Origin: Helicobacter sp.
Lineage (GTDB): Bacteria > Campylobacterota > Campylobacteria > Campylobacterales > Helicobacteraceae
NCBI GenBank assembly: GCA_029264775.1
Contig: JARHYT010000097.1
Location: 1-37,278 of the forward strand
Length of the DNA stretch: 37,278 bases
Reading direction: 5' to 3'
In this document: piece after piece, positions 8,201 through 16,956 of the stretch
How the letters are laid out: each line of letters begins with the position of its first letter
How positions within the stretch are numbered: position 1 is the stretch's first letter
Position numbers and translations under genes: made by a program
Notes under the pieces: model-generated
The model's input: only the letters and a program-made list of their open reading frames with translations
What the model was told of the DNA's origin: nothing
Database searches by the model: none

Positions 8201-8887
8201 CTAGATATTTTTATAAAATCTCAAAAATATATCGATATTTTCTTCCTCACCCTGTAATGTTAGAATCATATCTGATTGATAAAATTCTTTTGCTACAATG
8301 CTTAGTTGATATTTTTGAATTAGATAAACAATTTTGTTATATTGTGAGCTTTTGTCTTTTAGCTCAATATTTTTTAGTTTCTTATAAATTTTTATTGCGT
8401 GTGTATTTTTTAATACAGAAATAGCGTTTAAACTAGATTGAGTATAGGCTCTAACAAGCCCACCAACACCAAGTTTTGTTCCACCAAAATACCTAACACA
8501 AACACATAAAGTATTAATTATTTTTTCACCCCTCATAACTTCAAGCATGGGAACACCAGAGCTACCCTTTGGTTCTCCATCATCGCTACTACCCTCAACT
8601 ATTTGCTCATATTCGTTTAATAGTCTAAAAGCCCATACAAAATGAACGGCTTTTTTATGATTATCACGCAATTGCTGCAATATAAAGTTTTTGTTAGTAT
8701 TAAGTAGCAAATCATTGTGATCTTTAGAATCTAAACCTGTGGTTATACTAGATTCAAAAATATTATTTGGGAGTGGCAAGGGGAACAAGTAGGATAAAAA
8801 TTTAGAACCCTTAATATCAAGTAGATCTAACGAATTTTGAAAACTTATATCTAACCTACAAATATCTAAACAATAAAAAGTATTCAT
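8201..8887 (-). CDS. YigZ/IMPACT (UPF0029) family protein
   Basis: This is a 228-residue member of the IMPACT/YigZ family, whose bacterial members are cytoplasmic and poorly characterised; eukaryotic IMPACT regulates GCN2. The family signature is strong: KAVHFVWAFRL, then SSDDGEPKGSSGVPMLEVM, then VCVRYFGGTKLGVGGLVRAY. The last ~60 residues match the position of the DUF1949 C-terminal domain (ferredoxin-like fold). The start ATG lies 5 nt after the stop of the flavin-reductase-like gene, so the two are an operon. Length is slightly above the ~205 residues usual for YigZ, from an N-terminal extension. Confidence 0.88.
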   Translation of the reverse strand: MNTFYCLDICRLDISFQNSLDLLDIKGSKFLSYLFPLPLPNNIFESSITTGLDSKDHNDLLLNTNKNFILQQLRDNHKKAVHFVWAFRLLNEYEQIVEGSSDDGEPKGSSGVPMLEVMRGEKIINTLCVCVRYFGGTKLGVGGLVRAYTQSSLNAISVLKNTHAIKIYKKLKNIELKDKSSQYNKIVYLIQKYQLSIVAKEFYQSDMILTLQGEEENIDIFLRFYKNI

Positions 8888-8892
8888 AAAAC

Positions 8893-9444
8893 CTATATAA
8901 AGCCTCTACCAACACGCCCTACATTATCAACACTAAAATTCAAGCTCTCTGTATGTATGCTATCATCAATAAAAACCTTACTAGCCTCTAATATCAAGGT
9001 AGAACAAACTTCACTAAAATTTAATATATCTTTAAAATTACAAAAAAATGCAACTAAAGAGCCATTTACCATTGGAGGATAACCATCTAAAATATTTTTT
9101 GTATCAATTTTGTATGTATCAGCCTCACTTACATTATATGGCAACTCTTTGCCTGTTTTCTCCATAGACTCTAAAAAATCCCGTTGCACACTACATATTG
9201 TAGCTACTTTTGTAGTTTTAACATTTAATAGTGTATCTTTCAAATCCCCATTACTTTTATTCATAATACTTACACCAAATATCATAGGTGTTGGACAAAG
9301 AGGTGCAAAAAAGCTAAATGGGGCTAAATTTATAATACCTGCATTGCTAATAGTGCTTATCCATGCAATGGGGCGAGGAGTAATTGAATTACTTAGTATC
9401 TTATAATTTGCAAGTGGTGTAGAATTTGATATATCAAGCAACAT
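8893..9444 (-). CDS. Flavin-reductase-like (FMN-binding split barrel) protein
   Basis: This is a 183-residue protein of the flavin reductase like domain family (DIM6/NTAB). The conserved N-terminal pattern is NSITPRPIAWISTI, then AGIINLAPFSFFAPLCPTPM, then FGVSI, which forms the FMN-binding site in the family. Such proteins bind FMN and may reduce it with NAD(P)H; the actual substrate is unknown. I chose ATG 9442-9444, which has AAGGA 6 nt upstream; an in-frame TTG at 9450 is too close to that site. It leads a two-gene unit with the yigZ-like gene. A consensus -10 at 9476-9481 overlaps the end of nuoN, so this unit may be transcribed separately from the nuo operon or by readthrough. Confidence 0.82.
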   Translation of the reverse strand: MLLDISNSTPLANYKILSNSITPRPIAWISTISNAGIINLAPFSFFAPLCPTPMIFGVSIMNKSNGDLKDTLLNVKTTKVATICSVQRDFLESMEKTGKELPYNVSEADTYKIDTKNILDGYPPMVNGSLVAFFCNFKDILNFSEVCSTLILEASKVFIDDSIHTESLNFSVDNVGRVGRGFI

Positions 9445-9461
9445 ATGCAATCCTTGTTATG

Positions 9462-9481
9462 ATAATGCTATTTGCATTATA
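9462..9481 (-). promoter_or_regulatory. Hairpin and overlapping TATAAT at the end of nuoN
   Basis: Bases 9462-9480 form a perfect 7-bp inverted repeat (ATAATGC, 5-nt loop, GCATTAT) that includes the nuoN stop codon. On the minus strand TGC-TATAAT (9476-9481) overlaps it and lies about 32 nt before the flavin-reductase start. It could be an operon-end hairpin, a promoter for the next unit, or both; no T-run supports a terminator. Confidence 0.35.
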
Positions 9482-10940
9482 GCAAAACATTAAACAAAGA
9501 TATGTGATAATCAAGTAGATAGGAAACTAAGAAAATAGAAGCAATGCAAAGCAATGCACAAATTAATATAATACATTTAATAGGAGAGGTGATATTGTCT
9601 TCATAGTATTCCTCATCACCTGCTATTGGTTGCTTAAAATACATAGCAACAATAAGCTTTAAGTAATAGCAAACCGCAATAGCACTGCTTAACACCATTA
9701 CAATAGCAAGTGCTATTTCATCTTTTTGCAATGCCTGTGTAATGATAAATATCTTACCCCAAAAGATGGAAAATGGTGGAATACCCGCAAGTGACAACAT
9801 AAATAAAGCGGCGGTTAAAGATTTTATGGGGTATTTTTTTGAAAAGCCATAAAATTTTTCAAAAGAATAATCATATCTTGATGAAAAATTCTTTGGCTTA
9901 CTAGCCCAAAGTAGAGCAAAAGCACCCAAATTTGTAACAAGAAACAATATCCAATATATAGATAAAATACCAAAATTACCTAGATAAATACAAGCAAGTG
10001 CAAACCCAGAATGAGATATAGAACTAAATGCAAGCATCCTTTTTACATCCTTTTGTAATAAGGCTACTATATTAGGTAACAAAATAGTTATAAACAAAAG
10101 GATTTTTAATAGCTTTTCAATATAATTATTTGGAGCAAAACCACTAGAAACAAACAAAAATATAGTAGTAAATACCGCAAAACCAGCAATTTTTGGGACT
10201 ATAGAAATATAGCCGGCTAACACAGGATTGCAAGCTTCATAAACATCGGGCATCCAACTATGCCATGGAACTAATGATATTTTAAAACCAATACCAGCAA
10301 CAATAAATATAAAACCAAATACCATAAGCATCATATAGACATTTTGTTGTGGTGCTAATATATCATGATACAAAGCGGTATTGTTTAAATCAAAACCACC
10401 AGTGCGTAAATAAATAAGCAATATCCCAAGTATAAAAAATATACTAGCTAATGCACTTGCAGTAAAATACTTAATGCTCGCCTCAAGACCATAGATTCTA
10501 CGATTAAAAGACATAAGAGCAGCTAAAGGCAAACTTCCTATTTCCAAACCCAACAAAATTAAAATAAGATTATTAGAATTAACCATTAACATAAAACCAG
10601 ATACAGAAAATAAATACAATGGATAAAATTCAGGCGTTTGAAATTCTACAAATTTATGCTTTGAAAAAGTAAGAAACACAAAGAAAAATGAGGCGGTTAA
10701 TATAATATATTCTGATATTAAAGTGATATTTGATACATTAGAGGAATGCCCTAAACTCAAACAAAACAAAAATGCTGAAGCAATAAAAATCATGCTCAAA
10801 GATAGACTAGTATTGCGTGAAAAACGACTTGCAAAAGCATTGCTAAAAAGCACAACAATTGCCCCTAACACTAGAATGAAAGAGGGCATATAAAGATACA
10901 TATATAAATATAAATCAACACTAAATTCCATATTATTCAT
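9477..10940 (-). CDS. nuoN: NADH-quinone oxidoreductase subunit N
   Basis: This is one of the three antiporter-like membrane subunits of complex I, part of the proton-pumping arm. The 487-residue product is hydrophobic throughout and would make about 14 helices. Family motifs are visible: GLEIGSLPLAALMSF (the helix-5 glutamate region) and IGFKISLVPWHSWMPDVYEA (conserved Lys and HxWxPDxYE). Further on are KDVKRMLAFSSISHSGFAL and the late AGIPPFSIFWGKIFI. The ATG at 10938-10940 has AGGAG 6 nt upstream. It is the last gene of the operon, 27 nt after nuoM. Confidence 0.96.
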   Translation of the reverse strand: MNNMEFSVDLYLYMYLYMPSFILVLGAIVVLFSNAFASRFSRNTSLSLSMIFIASAFLFCLSLGHSSNVSNITLISEYIILTASFFFVFLTFSKHKFVEFQTPEFYPLYLFSVSGFMLMVNSNNLILILLGLEIGSLPLAALMSFNRRIYGLEASIKYFTASALASIFFILGILLIYLRTGGFDLNNTALYHDILAPQQNVYMMLMVFGFIFIVAGIGFKISLVPWHSWMPDVYEACNPVLAGYISIVPKIAGFAVFTTIFLFVSSGFAPNNYIEKLLKILLFITILLPNIVALLQKDVKRMLAFSSISHSGFALACIYLGNFGILSIYWILFLVTNLGAFALLWASKPKNFSSRYDYSFEKFYGFSKKYPIKSLTAALFMLSLAGIPPFSIFWGKIFIITQALQKDEIALAIVMVLSSAIAVCYYLKLIVAMYFKQPIAGDEEYYEDNITSPIKCIILICALLCIASIFLVSYLLDYHISLFNVLL

Positions 10941-10967
10941 TCTATACTCCTATTTTATCCATTATAT

Positions 10968-12548
10968 CTAATCTTCTAAATCTATTATTGTTTCTTCCAT
11001 ATAAAATGGAAGTCTTGAAATCAAATTTCCATTGACATTTAGCAAATGTTTTTTTGTATCTTGCTCTTGTGAATTTGCATACATCTTGCCTACTAGCTGC
11101 TGAACTGAAACTTGCATTGATTTTAAAATAGTATTTGGAAATACCCCAAGCCAAACAATAACTACTGCAATTGGCAAAATAACACAATATTCCTTAAAAT
11201 ATAAATCCTTCAAATTTTTGTATAAAGCCATATTTCTTATTGAATCCCCATAAAAAATATTCTTAAACAAATATAACATGTAACTAGCAGAAATGATTAA
11301 AGTTGTTCCAGCTAATGCAGTTATAATGGGCGAAGTTTGAAAATAACCATAAAGCGATAAAAACTCACCAACAAAACCTATAGTTAAAGGTAACCCTACA
11401 TTTGACAGCATAACAAGAGCAAAGAAAAAAGAATAATGTGGCATAACTTCAGCAATACCACCAAAATCATTAATATGCCTTGTAGATGTGCGATAATAAA
11501 GCATACCAGCCAAAAGGAATAATGCCCCGCTTGTAACACCATGTGCAACCATCATAAAAATTGCACCGCCAATACCTTCTCCATTAAAGCTAAAAACCCC
11601 TAGCACAACTATACCCATATGTGAGATTGAACTATATGCAATAACTTTTTTAATATCTTTTTGCTTAAATGCAATAATGCCTGCATATATAACCATAATA
11701 GTTGCTAGAACGCTTATTATAGGCATAAAATGGACACTAGCATCAGGAAATAAAGGTAAAGCGAAACGCAATAAAGCATAGGTACCCATTTTAGAAAGCA
11801 ATGCGGATAACATAACACTTCCTAATGCAGGTGCTTCACTATAAATATGTGGCAACCAAGTATGTAACGGAATAATAGGTATTTTCACAGCTATAGAGAT
11901 AAAAAAGCCCAAGAAAAGCCATATTTGCAATTCAATTGGAATCTGTAAAGCACCGCTAGACCAGATACTTAAATCAAAATTAAAATTACCTAATTGTTGG
12001 TAACATAAATACCCAACATAAAGTATAGATACAAGCATCAAAAGGCTAGAAGCAAATGTATAAACAAAAAATTTCAAACCAATATATATTTTCTGACCAC
12101 TTCCCCAAACGCCAACCATATATAACACAGGTAGAAGAGCTAACTCCCAACAAACATAAAATAAAAGAACATTTTGAGATGCAAATAACGCCATTAATAT
12201 GCCTTCCAATGAAAGCAAACAAACTACAAATGGTTTTGCATCATCTCTTCTTTGCAAATAAATATTAGCAATAACCATAATGAAAGCGGTTAGAACAATA
12301 AGAAACAATGAAATGCCATCAACTGATACAAAATAATCGATACCTAGCTGAGGTATTAAGAAAACCTTTGTAGAAAATTGCACATCAGAAGTATCAATAC
12401 GATAACTTATCCACAATACAACAACTAAAATAAGCTCAATAAATGAGATAATGCGACCAAATCTCTTAGCACCACCATCATCAAACATAAATATAAATAG
12501 ACATGCAACAAGGGGGCAAACAATAATTAAACTCAATAGATATTCCAC
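10968..12548 (-). CDS. nuoM: NADH-quinone oxidoreductase subunit M
   Basis: This is the second antiporter-like subunit of the complex I membrane arm, 526 residues, within the family range. The motifs are WELALLPVLYMVGVWG (the conserved glutamate on helix 5), KIPIIPLHTWLPHIYSEAP (functional Lys and His) and KDIKKVIAYSSISHMGIVV. Further on is NVGLPLTIGFVGEFL. The start is GTG (12546-12548) with AAGGAG 5-6 nt upstream. The C-terminal ~60 residues are a hydrophilic tail. The gap to nuoL is 16 nt. Confidence 0.96.
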   Translation of the reverse strand: MEYLLSLIIVCPLVACLFIFMFDDGGAKRFGRIISFIELILVVVLWISYRIDTSDVQFSTKVFLIPQLGIDYFVSVDGISLFLIVLTAFIMVIANIYLQRRDDAKPFVVCLLSLEGILMALFASQNVLLFYVCWELALLPVLYMVGVWGSGQKIYIGLKFFVYTFASSLLMLVSILYVGYLCYQQLGNFNFDLSIWSSGALQIPIELQIWLFLGFFISIAVKIPIIPLHTWLPHIYSEAPALGSVMLSALLSKMGTYALLRFALPLFPDASVHFMPIISVLATIMVIYAGIIAFKQKDIKKVIAYSSISHMGIVVLGVFSFNGEGIGGAIFMMVAHGVTSGALFLLAGMLYYRTSTRHINDFGGIAEVMPHYSFFFALVMLSNVGLPLTIGFVGEFLSLYGYFQTSPIITALAGTTLIISASYMLYLFKNIFYGDSIRNMALYKNLKDLYFKEYCVILPIAVVIVWLGVFPNTILKSMQVSVQQLVGKMYANSQEQDTKKHLLNVNGNLISRLPFYMEETIIDLED

Positions 12549-12564
12549 TTTTTCTCCTTGTTTA

Positions 12565-14439
12565 TCAATAAATTATAAAATATGCCAAGGTTACAAATAA
12601 AATGATAGCAACGCCAGCACTCATAAGTCTTAACATACTACTTAAATTACCATTTTGTATTGGCTTTAATATATAGCTTAAAAACACGAAAAATTTAGCC
12701 ACACCATCTACAATTTTATCTAATATCCCCATATCAATTATATGATAGAGAAACTCTGACAAAAACGAGAAAGGTTTAACAAAGAAGATTCTATATAAAT
12801 GTGGTATATAGTACTCATTCGCTAAAATCTTATATAAGATATTTTGCCTTTTTTCTTTATATCCATTTTTATACATGAAATATGCAAGTATTATGGACAA
12901 TATCACAACACTTAGAGTTATCACAATGAGTAGCATAGCATTGTCTAAGTGAATATTGGCAGGAATTAATACAGATGATAAGAAAATATCAAAATTTACA
13001 TAAAATAACCCGGCAACAACAGCTAAAAATGCTAATGGACTCATTGCATAAATCATAACCTTACTTGCTTCATGCGGATGCTCACTATGATTTTTTGGTG
13101 CTATAAATACAAGCATAAATAATCTAAAGCTATAAAATGCAGTACAAACTGCACCAATTAGTAAAACAGCCCATATACTATAAGAGCCATTAGCATAAGC
13201 AACTTCTAAAATCTTATCTTTGGAGAAAAACCCAGACAATGGAGGAATACCACACAATGCAACAGAGCCAATTAACATAAATATCATACTAACTCTTAAT
13301 GGTTTAGATAGTCCCCCCATCTTTGTTATATCTAGTTTATCATTCATGGCATGCATTACATTTCCAGCACCCAAAAATAAAAGTGATTTAAAAAATGCGT
13401 GTGTAAATAAATGAAATAATGCAATAATATAAGCCCCAAGCCCAGCAGCAACAAACATATAACCTAGCTGAGATAATGTAGAATAAGCAATAATCCGCTT
13501 TAAATCCTTATTAACGATTGCCATTAATGATGCAAAAATTGCCACAAATGCACCCAAACAAGCAATAAAGCCTGAAACTAAAGGCACACTGCTATACAAA
13601 GGTGAAAGACGAATAACAAGATATACTCCAGCAGTTACCATTGTGGCTGCGTGTATCAAAGCCGAAACCGGAGTTGGTCCCTCCATTGCATTTGCAAGCC
13701 ATGTATGCAATGGAAATTGTGCAGACTTACCCATAGCACCTATGAATAGCAAAGCTGCTATCCATGTAAGTATAGAATCTTGAGGTGGAGTTGATGCTAA
13801 TTGTAGGAAAATATCGCTATAAGACAAAGAACCCAAACTAATATATACCAAGAAGATTCCAAGCAACATACCCAAATCAGCAATTCTATTCATAACAAAG
13901 GCTTCAATTGATGCAGAATTAGCACTCTTTTTCTTATACCAAAAACCAATAAGCAAGTAAGAACAAGTTCCAACGCCTTCCCAGCCAATAAATAAAATTA
14001 AAAGATTATCGCCTCCAACTAGCAAAAGCATAGAAAACACAAACGCACCAAGATATGCAAAGAATCTATTAAATCCCATATCATGTTTCATATATCCAAT
14101 AGAATAAAAATGCACCATACTAGATACTAGCGTAACAACAAAAATCATAATCGCATTGATATGATCAAACATAATCGAGAATGTAACATTAAATTGTGCA
14201 ATGCTTATAAAATCCCACAAAACAATATGAAAACTAGAACCACCGCTAATAAGGTAGTAAAACAATAGCAAGGAGGATAAAAAACTTATACTAATACATA
14301 TAGAGCAAAAATATCCAAGCATAATAGAAGGCTTTAGAGTCGCACTAAAACCAGCAATAATACTTGATAGAACAGGTAAAAACACAGTGATAATAAGCAA
14401 GGTAGTCTTATAGTCTGCTATTAAATCAAAATAACTCAT
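12565..14439 (-). CDS. nuoL: NADH-quinone oxidoreductase subunit L
   Basis: This is the distal antiporter-like subunit of complex I, 624 residues, the usual length. It carries GWEGVGTCSYLLIGFWY, then the family signature AQFPLHTWLANAMEGPTPVS and ALIHAATMVTAGVYLVIR. It continues with KDLKRIIAYSTLSQLGYMF and ALCGIPPLSGFFSKDKIL. The C-terminal part matches the long lateral helix followed by a last transmembrane segment. The start ATG lies 1 nt after the nuoK stop, with GAGGGG as ribosome-binding site. Confidence 0.97.
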   Translation of the reverse strand: MSYFDLIADYKTTLLIITVFLPVLSSIIAGFSATLKPSIMLGYFCSICISISFLSSLLLFYYLISGGSSFHIVLWDFISIAQFNVTFSIMFDHINAIMIFVVTLVSSMVHFYSIGYMKHDMGFNRFFAYLGAFVFSMLLLVGGDNLLILFIGWEGVGTCSYLLIGFWYKKKSANSASIEAFVMNRIADLGMLLGIFLVYISLGSLSYSDIFLQLASTPPQDSILTWIAALLFIGAMGKSAQFPLHTWLANAMEGPTPVSALIHAATMVTAGVYLVIRLSPLYSSVPLVSGFIACLGAFVAIFASLMAIVNKDLKRIIAYSTLSQLGYMFVAAGLGAYIIALFHLFTHAFFKSLLFLGAGNVMHAMNDKLDITKMGGLSKPLRVSMIFMLIGSVALCGIPPLSGFFSKDKILEVAYANGSYSIWAVLLIGAVCTAFYSFRLFMLVFIAPKNHSEHPHEASKVMIYAMSPLAFLAVVAGLFYVNFDIFLSSVLIPANIHLDNAMLLIVITLSVVILSIILAYFMYKNGYKEKRQNILYKILANEYYIPHLYRIFFVKPFSFLSEFLYHIIDMGILDKIVDGVAKFFVFLSYILKPIQNGNLSSMLRLMSAGVAIILFVTLAYFIIY

Positions 14440-14440
14440 A

Positions 14441-14743
14441 CTAACCCCTCATATTACTAAGTTTATCTATATCAAGTATTTTATATTTTTTATACAACAT
14501 TAAAACTAATCCCAAACCTATGGCAACTTCAGCAGCAGCTAATGCAATAATAAATAAAGCCATAATTTGCCCCTCTAGATCTCCTTTATAATAACCTATA
14601 GCAATAAAGGCAACATTCATGGCATTTAACATGATTTCTGTTGAAAACAATAAAAGTAATATATTTTTTCGTCTTAAGATTCCATACAAGCCTATACAAA
14701 ACATAATAGCACTAAATATGAGATAATGATTAAGCGTAATCAT
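14441..14743 (-). CDS. nuoK: NADH-quinone oxidoreductase subunit K
   Basis: This is a 100-residue, three-helix membrane subunit of complex I. Helix 2 carries the conserved glutamate (LLLLFSTEIMLNAMNVAF) and helix 3 the second one (ALAAAEVAIGLGLVLML); both take part in the proton path in studied enzymes. It overlaps the nuoJ stop by 4 nt (ATGA). Confidence 0.97.
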   Translation of the reverse strand: MITLNHYLIFSAIMFCIGLYGILRRKNILLLLFSTEIMLNAMNVAFIAIGYYKGDLEGQIMALFIIALAAAEVAIGLGLVLMLYKKYKILDIDKLSNMRG

Positions 14744-15315
14744 TGTATTTCCTTTCTTGGTAAATCATTAGTTTTTGATACTTCACAATTAGAATCTTCA
14801 TTTGAAAACTCCGGTTTGTGTGCACCAGAGCCAATACCTGCTATCATTGCCATAAGCAACATAATAGCCGCTGCTTCAAAACATATCAAATATTCATTAA
14901 ATAAAATATGTGCTAATTTATTTGTACTTAAATCTGATTGTGCTATGTCCAACGCATCATAAATGCCCACAAATCCAGATGGCTTTACAACGCCCACAAC
15001 AATAAGCAATGACAAGGCAAATACGCTAACAATTAACCAAACGATAAATTGATTCTGAAACTTTTCCTTAACTTCCTTGCTTAAGTCAAAAAACATCATA
15101 CCAAAGGCATACATAACAACAACTGCACCAGTATAAACAATAATTTGCACAACACCCAAGAAATCTGCATGTAATAAGAAGAAAAATCCAGAAACTAGAA
15201 TCATGCCAAAAGCTAATGCACTGAGGGCATACAAAATATTGTTTGTCATAACAACAATCAAAAATGCACAAAGTGTCAAAGCAGCAAAAGTATAAAACGC
15301 TATTAACTCAAACAT
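14740..15315 (-). CDS. nuoJ: NADH-quinone oxidoreductase subunit J
   Basis: This is a membrane subunit of complex I, 191 residues. It has five hydrophobic segments, including FGMILVSGFFFLLHADFLGV and VQIIVYTGAVVVMYAFGMMF; the latter holds the pi-bulge helix known in the family. A Lys/Glu-rich stretch (DLSKEVKEKFQNQF) follows. The C-terminal ~35 residues are polar (GAHKPEFSNEDSNCEVSK), a modest tail. The ribosome-binding site AGGAGG precedes the ATG, and the gene overlaps nuoK by 4 nt. Confidence 0.95.
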   Translation of the reverse strand: MFELIAFYTFAALTLCAFLIVVMTNNILYALSALAFGMILVSGFFFLLHADFLGVVQIIVYTGAVVVMYAFGMMFFDLSKEVKEKFQNQFIVWLIVSVFALSLLIVVGVVKPSGFVGIYDALDIAQSDLSTNKLAHILFNEYLICFEAAAIMLLMAMIAGIGSGAHKPEFSNEDSNCEVSKTNDLPRKEIQ

Positions 15316-15338
15316 CTATCCTCCTAATTATCCCATTA

Positions 15339-15956
15339 TCAATAATCTAGCGGAGTTTGCTTAACTTCTTTATCCGCACTAGGACGCACAGAACCAAATC
15401 CTTCAAACTCAAGTTGATTATGTATTTTTGCTTCTTCTAAATCTTTCAAGAAATCTTCTTTTAATCCGAAATGTGCTCTTTGCTCACTCGCATTTTCAAA
15501 CCTATTTCCCATTACAATGGCAAGCTCAGGACATACTTCGGCACACAAACCACAATATATACACCTGCCTAAATTAATTGTATAAGAATCTATTTTTTTT
15601 CTACCATCTTCACCTTCATGAGTTAAGATTCTAATGCAATTGCTAGTGCATATCTTTTCACACAGACCACAACCAATGCACCTTTCATTTCCAGATTCAA
15701 GCATTCTTTGTAGATTATGAACAGCTCTATATCTAGGGCTTAAGGGCTGTGCCTCAAAAGGATAATTAATAGTAACAGGTTTGCTAAAAAATTCCTTAAT
15801 AGTCAAACCCAAACCCTTAACAATATCACTTCCTAAACTTAAACTAACACTTCTTTTAAAACTATCAAAAGTAGTTTGCGGAAGTTTCTTTGTAGAAATA
15901 AAATAGTAATCTTGCTCTTCTTTAGAGTGTTCTTGTTTTTTTTCTATTTCTTCCAT
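15339..15956 (-). CDS. nuoI: NADH-quinone oxidoreductase subunit I
   Basis: This subunit carries the two [4Fe-4S] clusters N6a and N6b that pass electrons toward NuoB. Two full motifs are present: [16 protein letters not shown] and [16 protein letters not shown]. They are followed by the family stretch [21 protein letters not shown] chose ATG 15954-15956, with AAGGAG 5 nt upstream; a start at 15983 would overlap nuoH and lacks a site. The N-terminal ~45 residues and the C-terminal ~40 residues are extensions typical of relatives. The protein is 205 residues. Confidence 0.96.
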   Translation of the reverse strand: MEEIEKKQEHSKEEQDYYFISTKKLPQTTFDSFKRSVSLSLGSDIVKGLGLTIKEFFSKPVTINYPFEAQPLSPRYRAVHNLQRMLESGNERCIGCGLCEKICTSNCIRILTHEGEDGRKKIDSYTINLGRCIYCGLCAEVCPELAIVMGNRFENASEQRAHFGLKEDFLKDLEEAKIHNQLEFEGFGSVRPSADKEVKQTPLDY

Positions 15957-15966
15957 GCTATCTCCT

Positions 15967-16956
15967 TTATGGTAATAATACAATACCAGTAATTAAAATA
16001 TTAATCAATCCAAGCGGTACAAGCACTTTCCAACACATATTCATGAGTTGATCGGGGCGAATATGGGGTAAAGTAGCCCTAACCCACATAAATAAAAATA
16101 TAAAGAAACATACTTTTAAAATAATAGCAATACCTCCGGGTATAAATCCTATAGGATTGAATCCCCCCAAGAATATAAGGCTTACAACAAATCCAAATGC
16201 AAACATATGTGCATATTCAGCAATAAAAAACATGCCCCATTTTAATCCGCTATACTCTGTGCAGTAACCAGCAACAAGCTCTGCTTCATGCTCCAATAAA
16301 TCAAATGGTGTCCTATTAAGTTCAGCATAACTTGCAATAAGAAATAAAATAAATGCCAAAGGTTGCTTAAAAATTAGCCAGTTCAATACACTTCCACCTT
16401 GATAGTCATTCATAGTAACCAAAGATAAAGATCCAACAATCATAATAGGTGCAAGTATAGAAAGCCCACTAACAATCTCAAAGCTTAAAACTTGAATGCA
16501 AGCCCTAGCCCCACCTATTAAACTCCATTTGTTGCCACTACTAAGCCCGGCTAAAAGAGGTGCGTAAATACCAACAGCACCAACAGAGATAAAGAATAAT
16601 AAACCTACATTAATATCAGAAATAATTGGCGTTACTTTATATCCAAAAATCTCAAAATCAGGAAAAAATGGTATTGCAACCATAGAGGTCATGGCACTAA
16701 CTAAGGCAACTACAGGAGCTAAAGTAAAAATTAGTTTATTTGCACCTTTTGGGATAACATCCTCTTTTGTAAAAAGTTTAATTGCGTCTGCACCAAATTG
16801 TAATAATCCAAAAGGTCCTACATAAATTGGTCCAAGCCTTCGTTGAAAAAACCCTAAAACTTTTCTCTCAATATAGGTAGCAAAACCACCTAAAAATGAA
16901 AAAACAAGCAAAACAACTATCACTTTAATCAAAGTTTCAATTATAAAAGCACTCAT
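15967..16956 (-). CDS. nuoH: NADH-quinone oxidoreductase subunit H
   Basis: NuoH is the eight-helix membrane subunit that forms the quinone chamber with NuoB and NuoD. The 329-residue length is normal. Visible landmarks are [20 protein letters not shown] at the N-terminus, [20 protein letters not shown], and [20 protein letters not shown] followed by GYCTEYSG. Near the C-terminus is [20 protein letters not shown]. All conserved acidic residues of the first quinone-site loops appear present. The start overlaps the stop of the second nuoG by 4 nt. Confidence 0.97.
   Translation of the reverse strand: MSAFIIETLIKVIVVLLVFSFLGGFATYIERKVLGFFQRRLGPIYVGPFGLLQFGADAIKLFTKEDVIPKGANKLIFTLAPVVALVSAMTSMVAIPFFPDFEIFGYKVTPIISDINVGLLFFISVGAVGIYAPLLAGLSSGNKWSLIGGARACIQVLSFEIVSGLSILAPIMIVGSLSLVTMNDYQGGSVLNWLIFKQPLAFILFLIASYAELNRTPFDLLEHEAELVAGYCTEYSGLKWGMFFIAEYAHMFAFGFVVSLIFLGGFNPIGFIPGGIAIILKVCFFIFLFMWVRATLPHIRPDQLMNMCWKVLVPLGLINILITGIVLLP

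Noticed and set aside
10942-11187. Minus-strand 81-codon frame between nuoN and nuoM
   Set aside because: It overlaps the nuoM C-terminus in another frame and has no membrane or subunit signature; nuoM runs cleanly to 10968.
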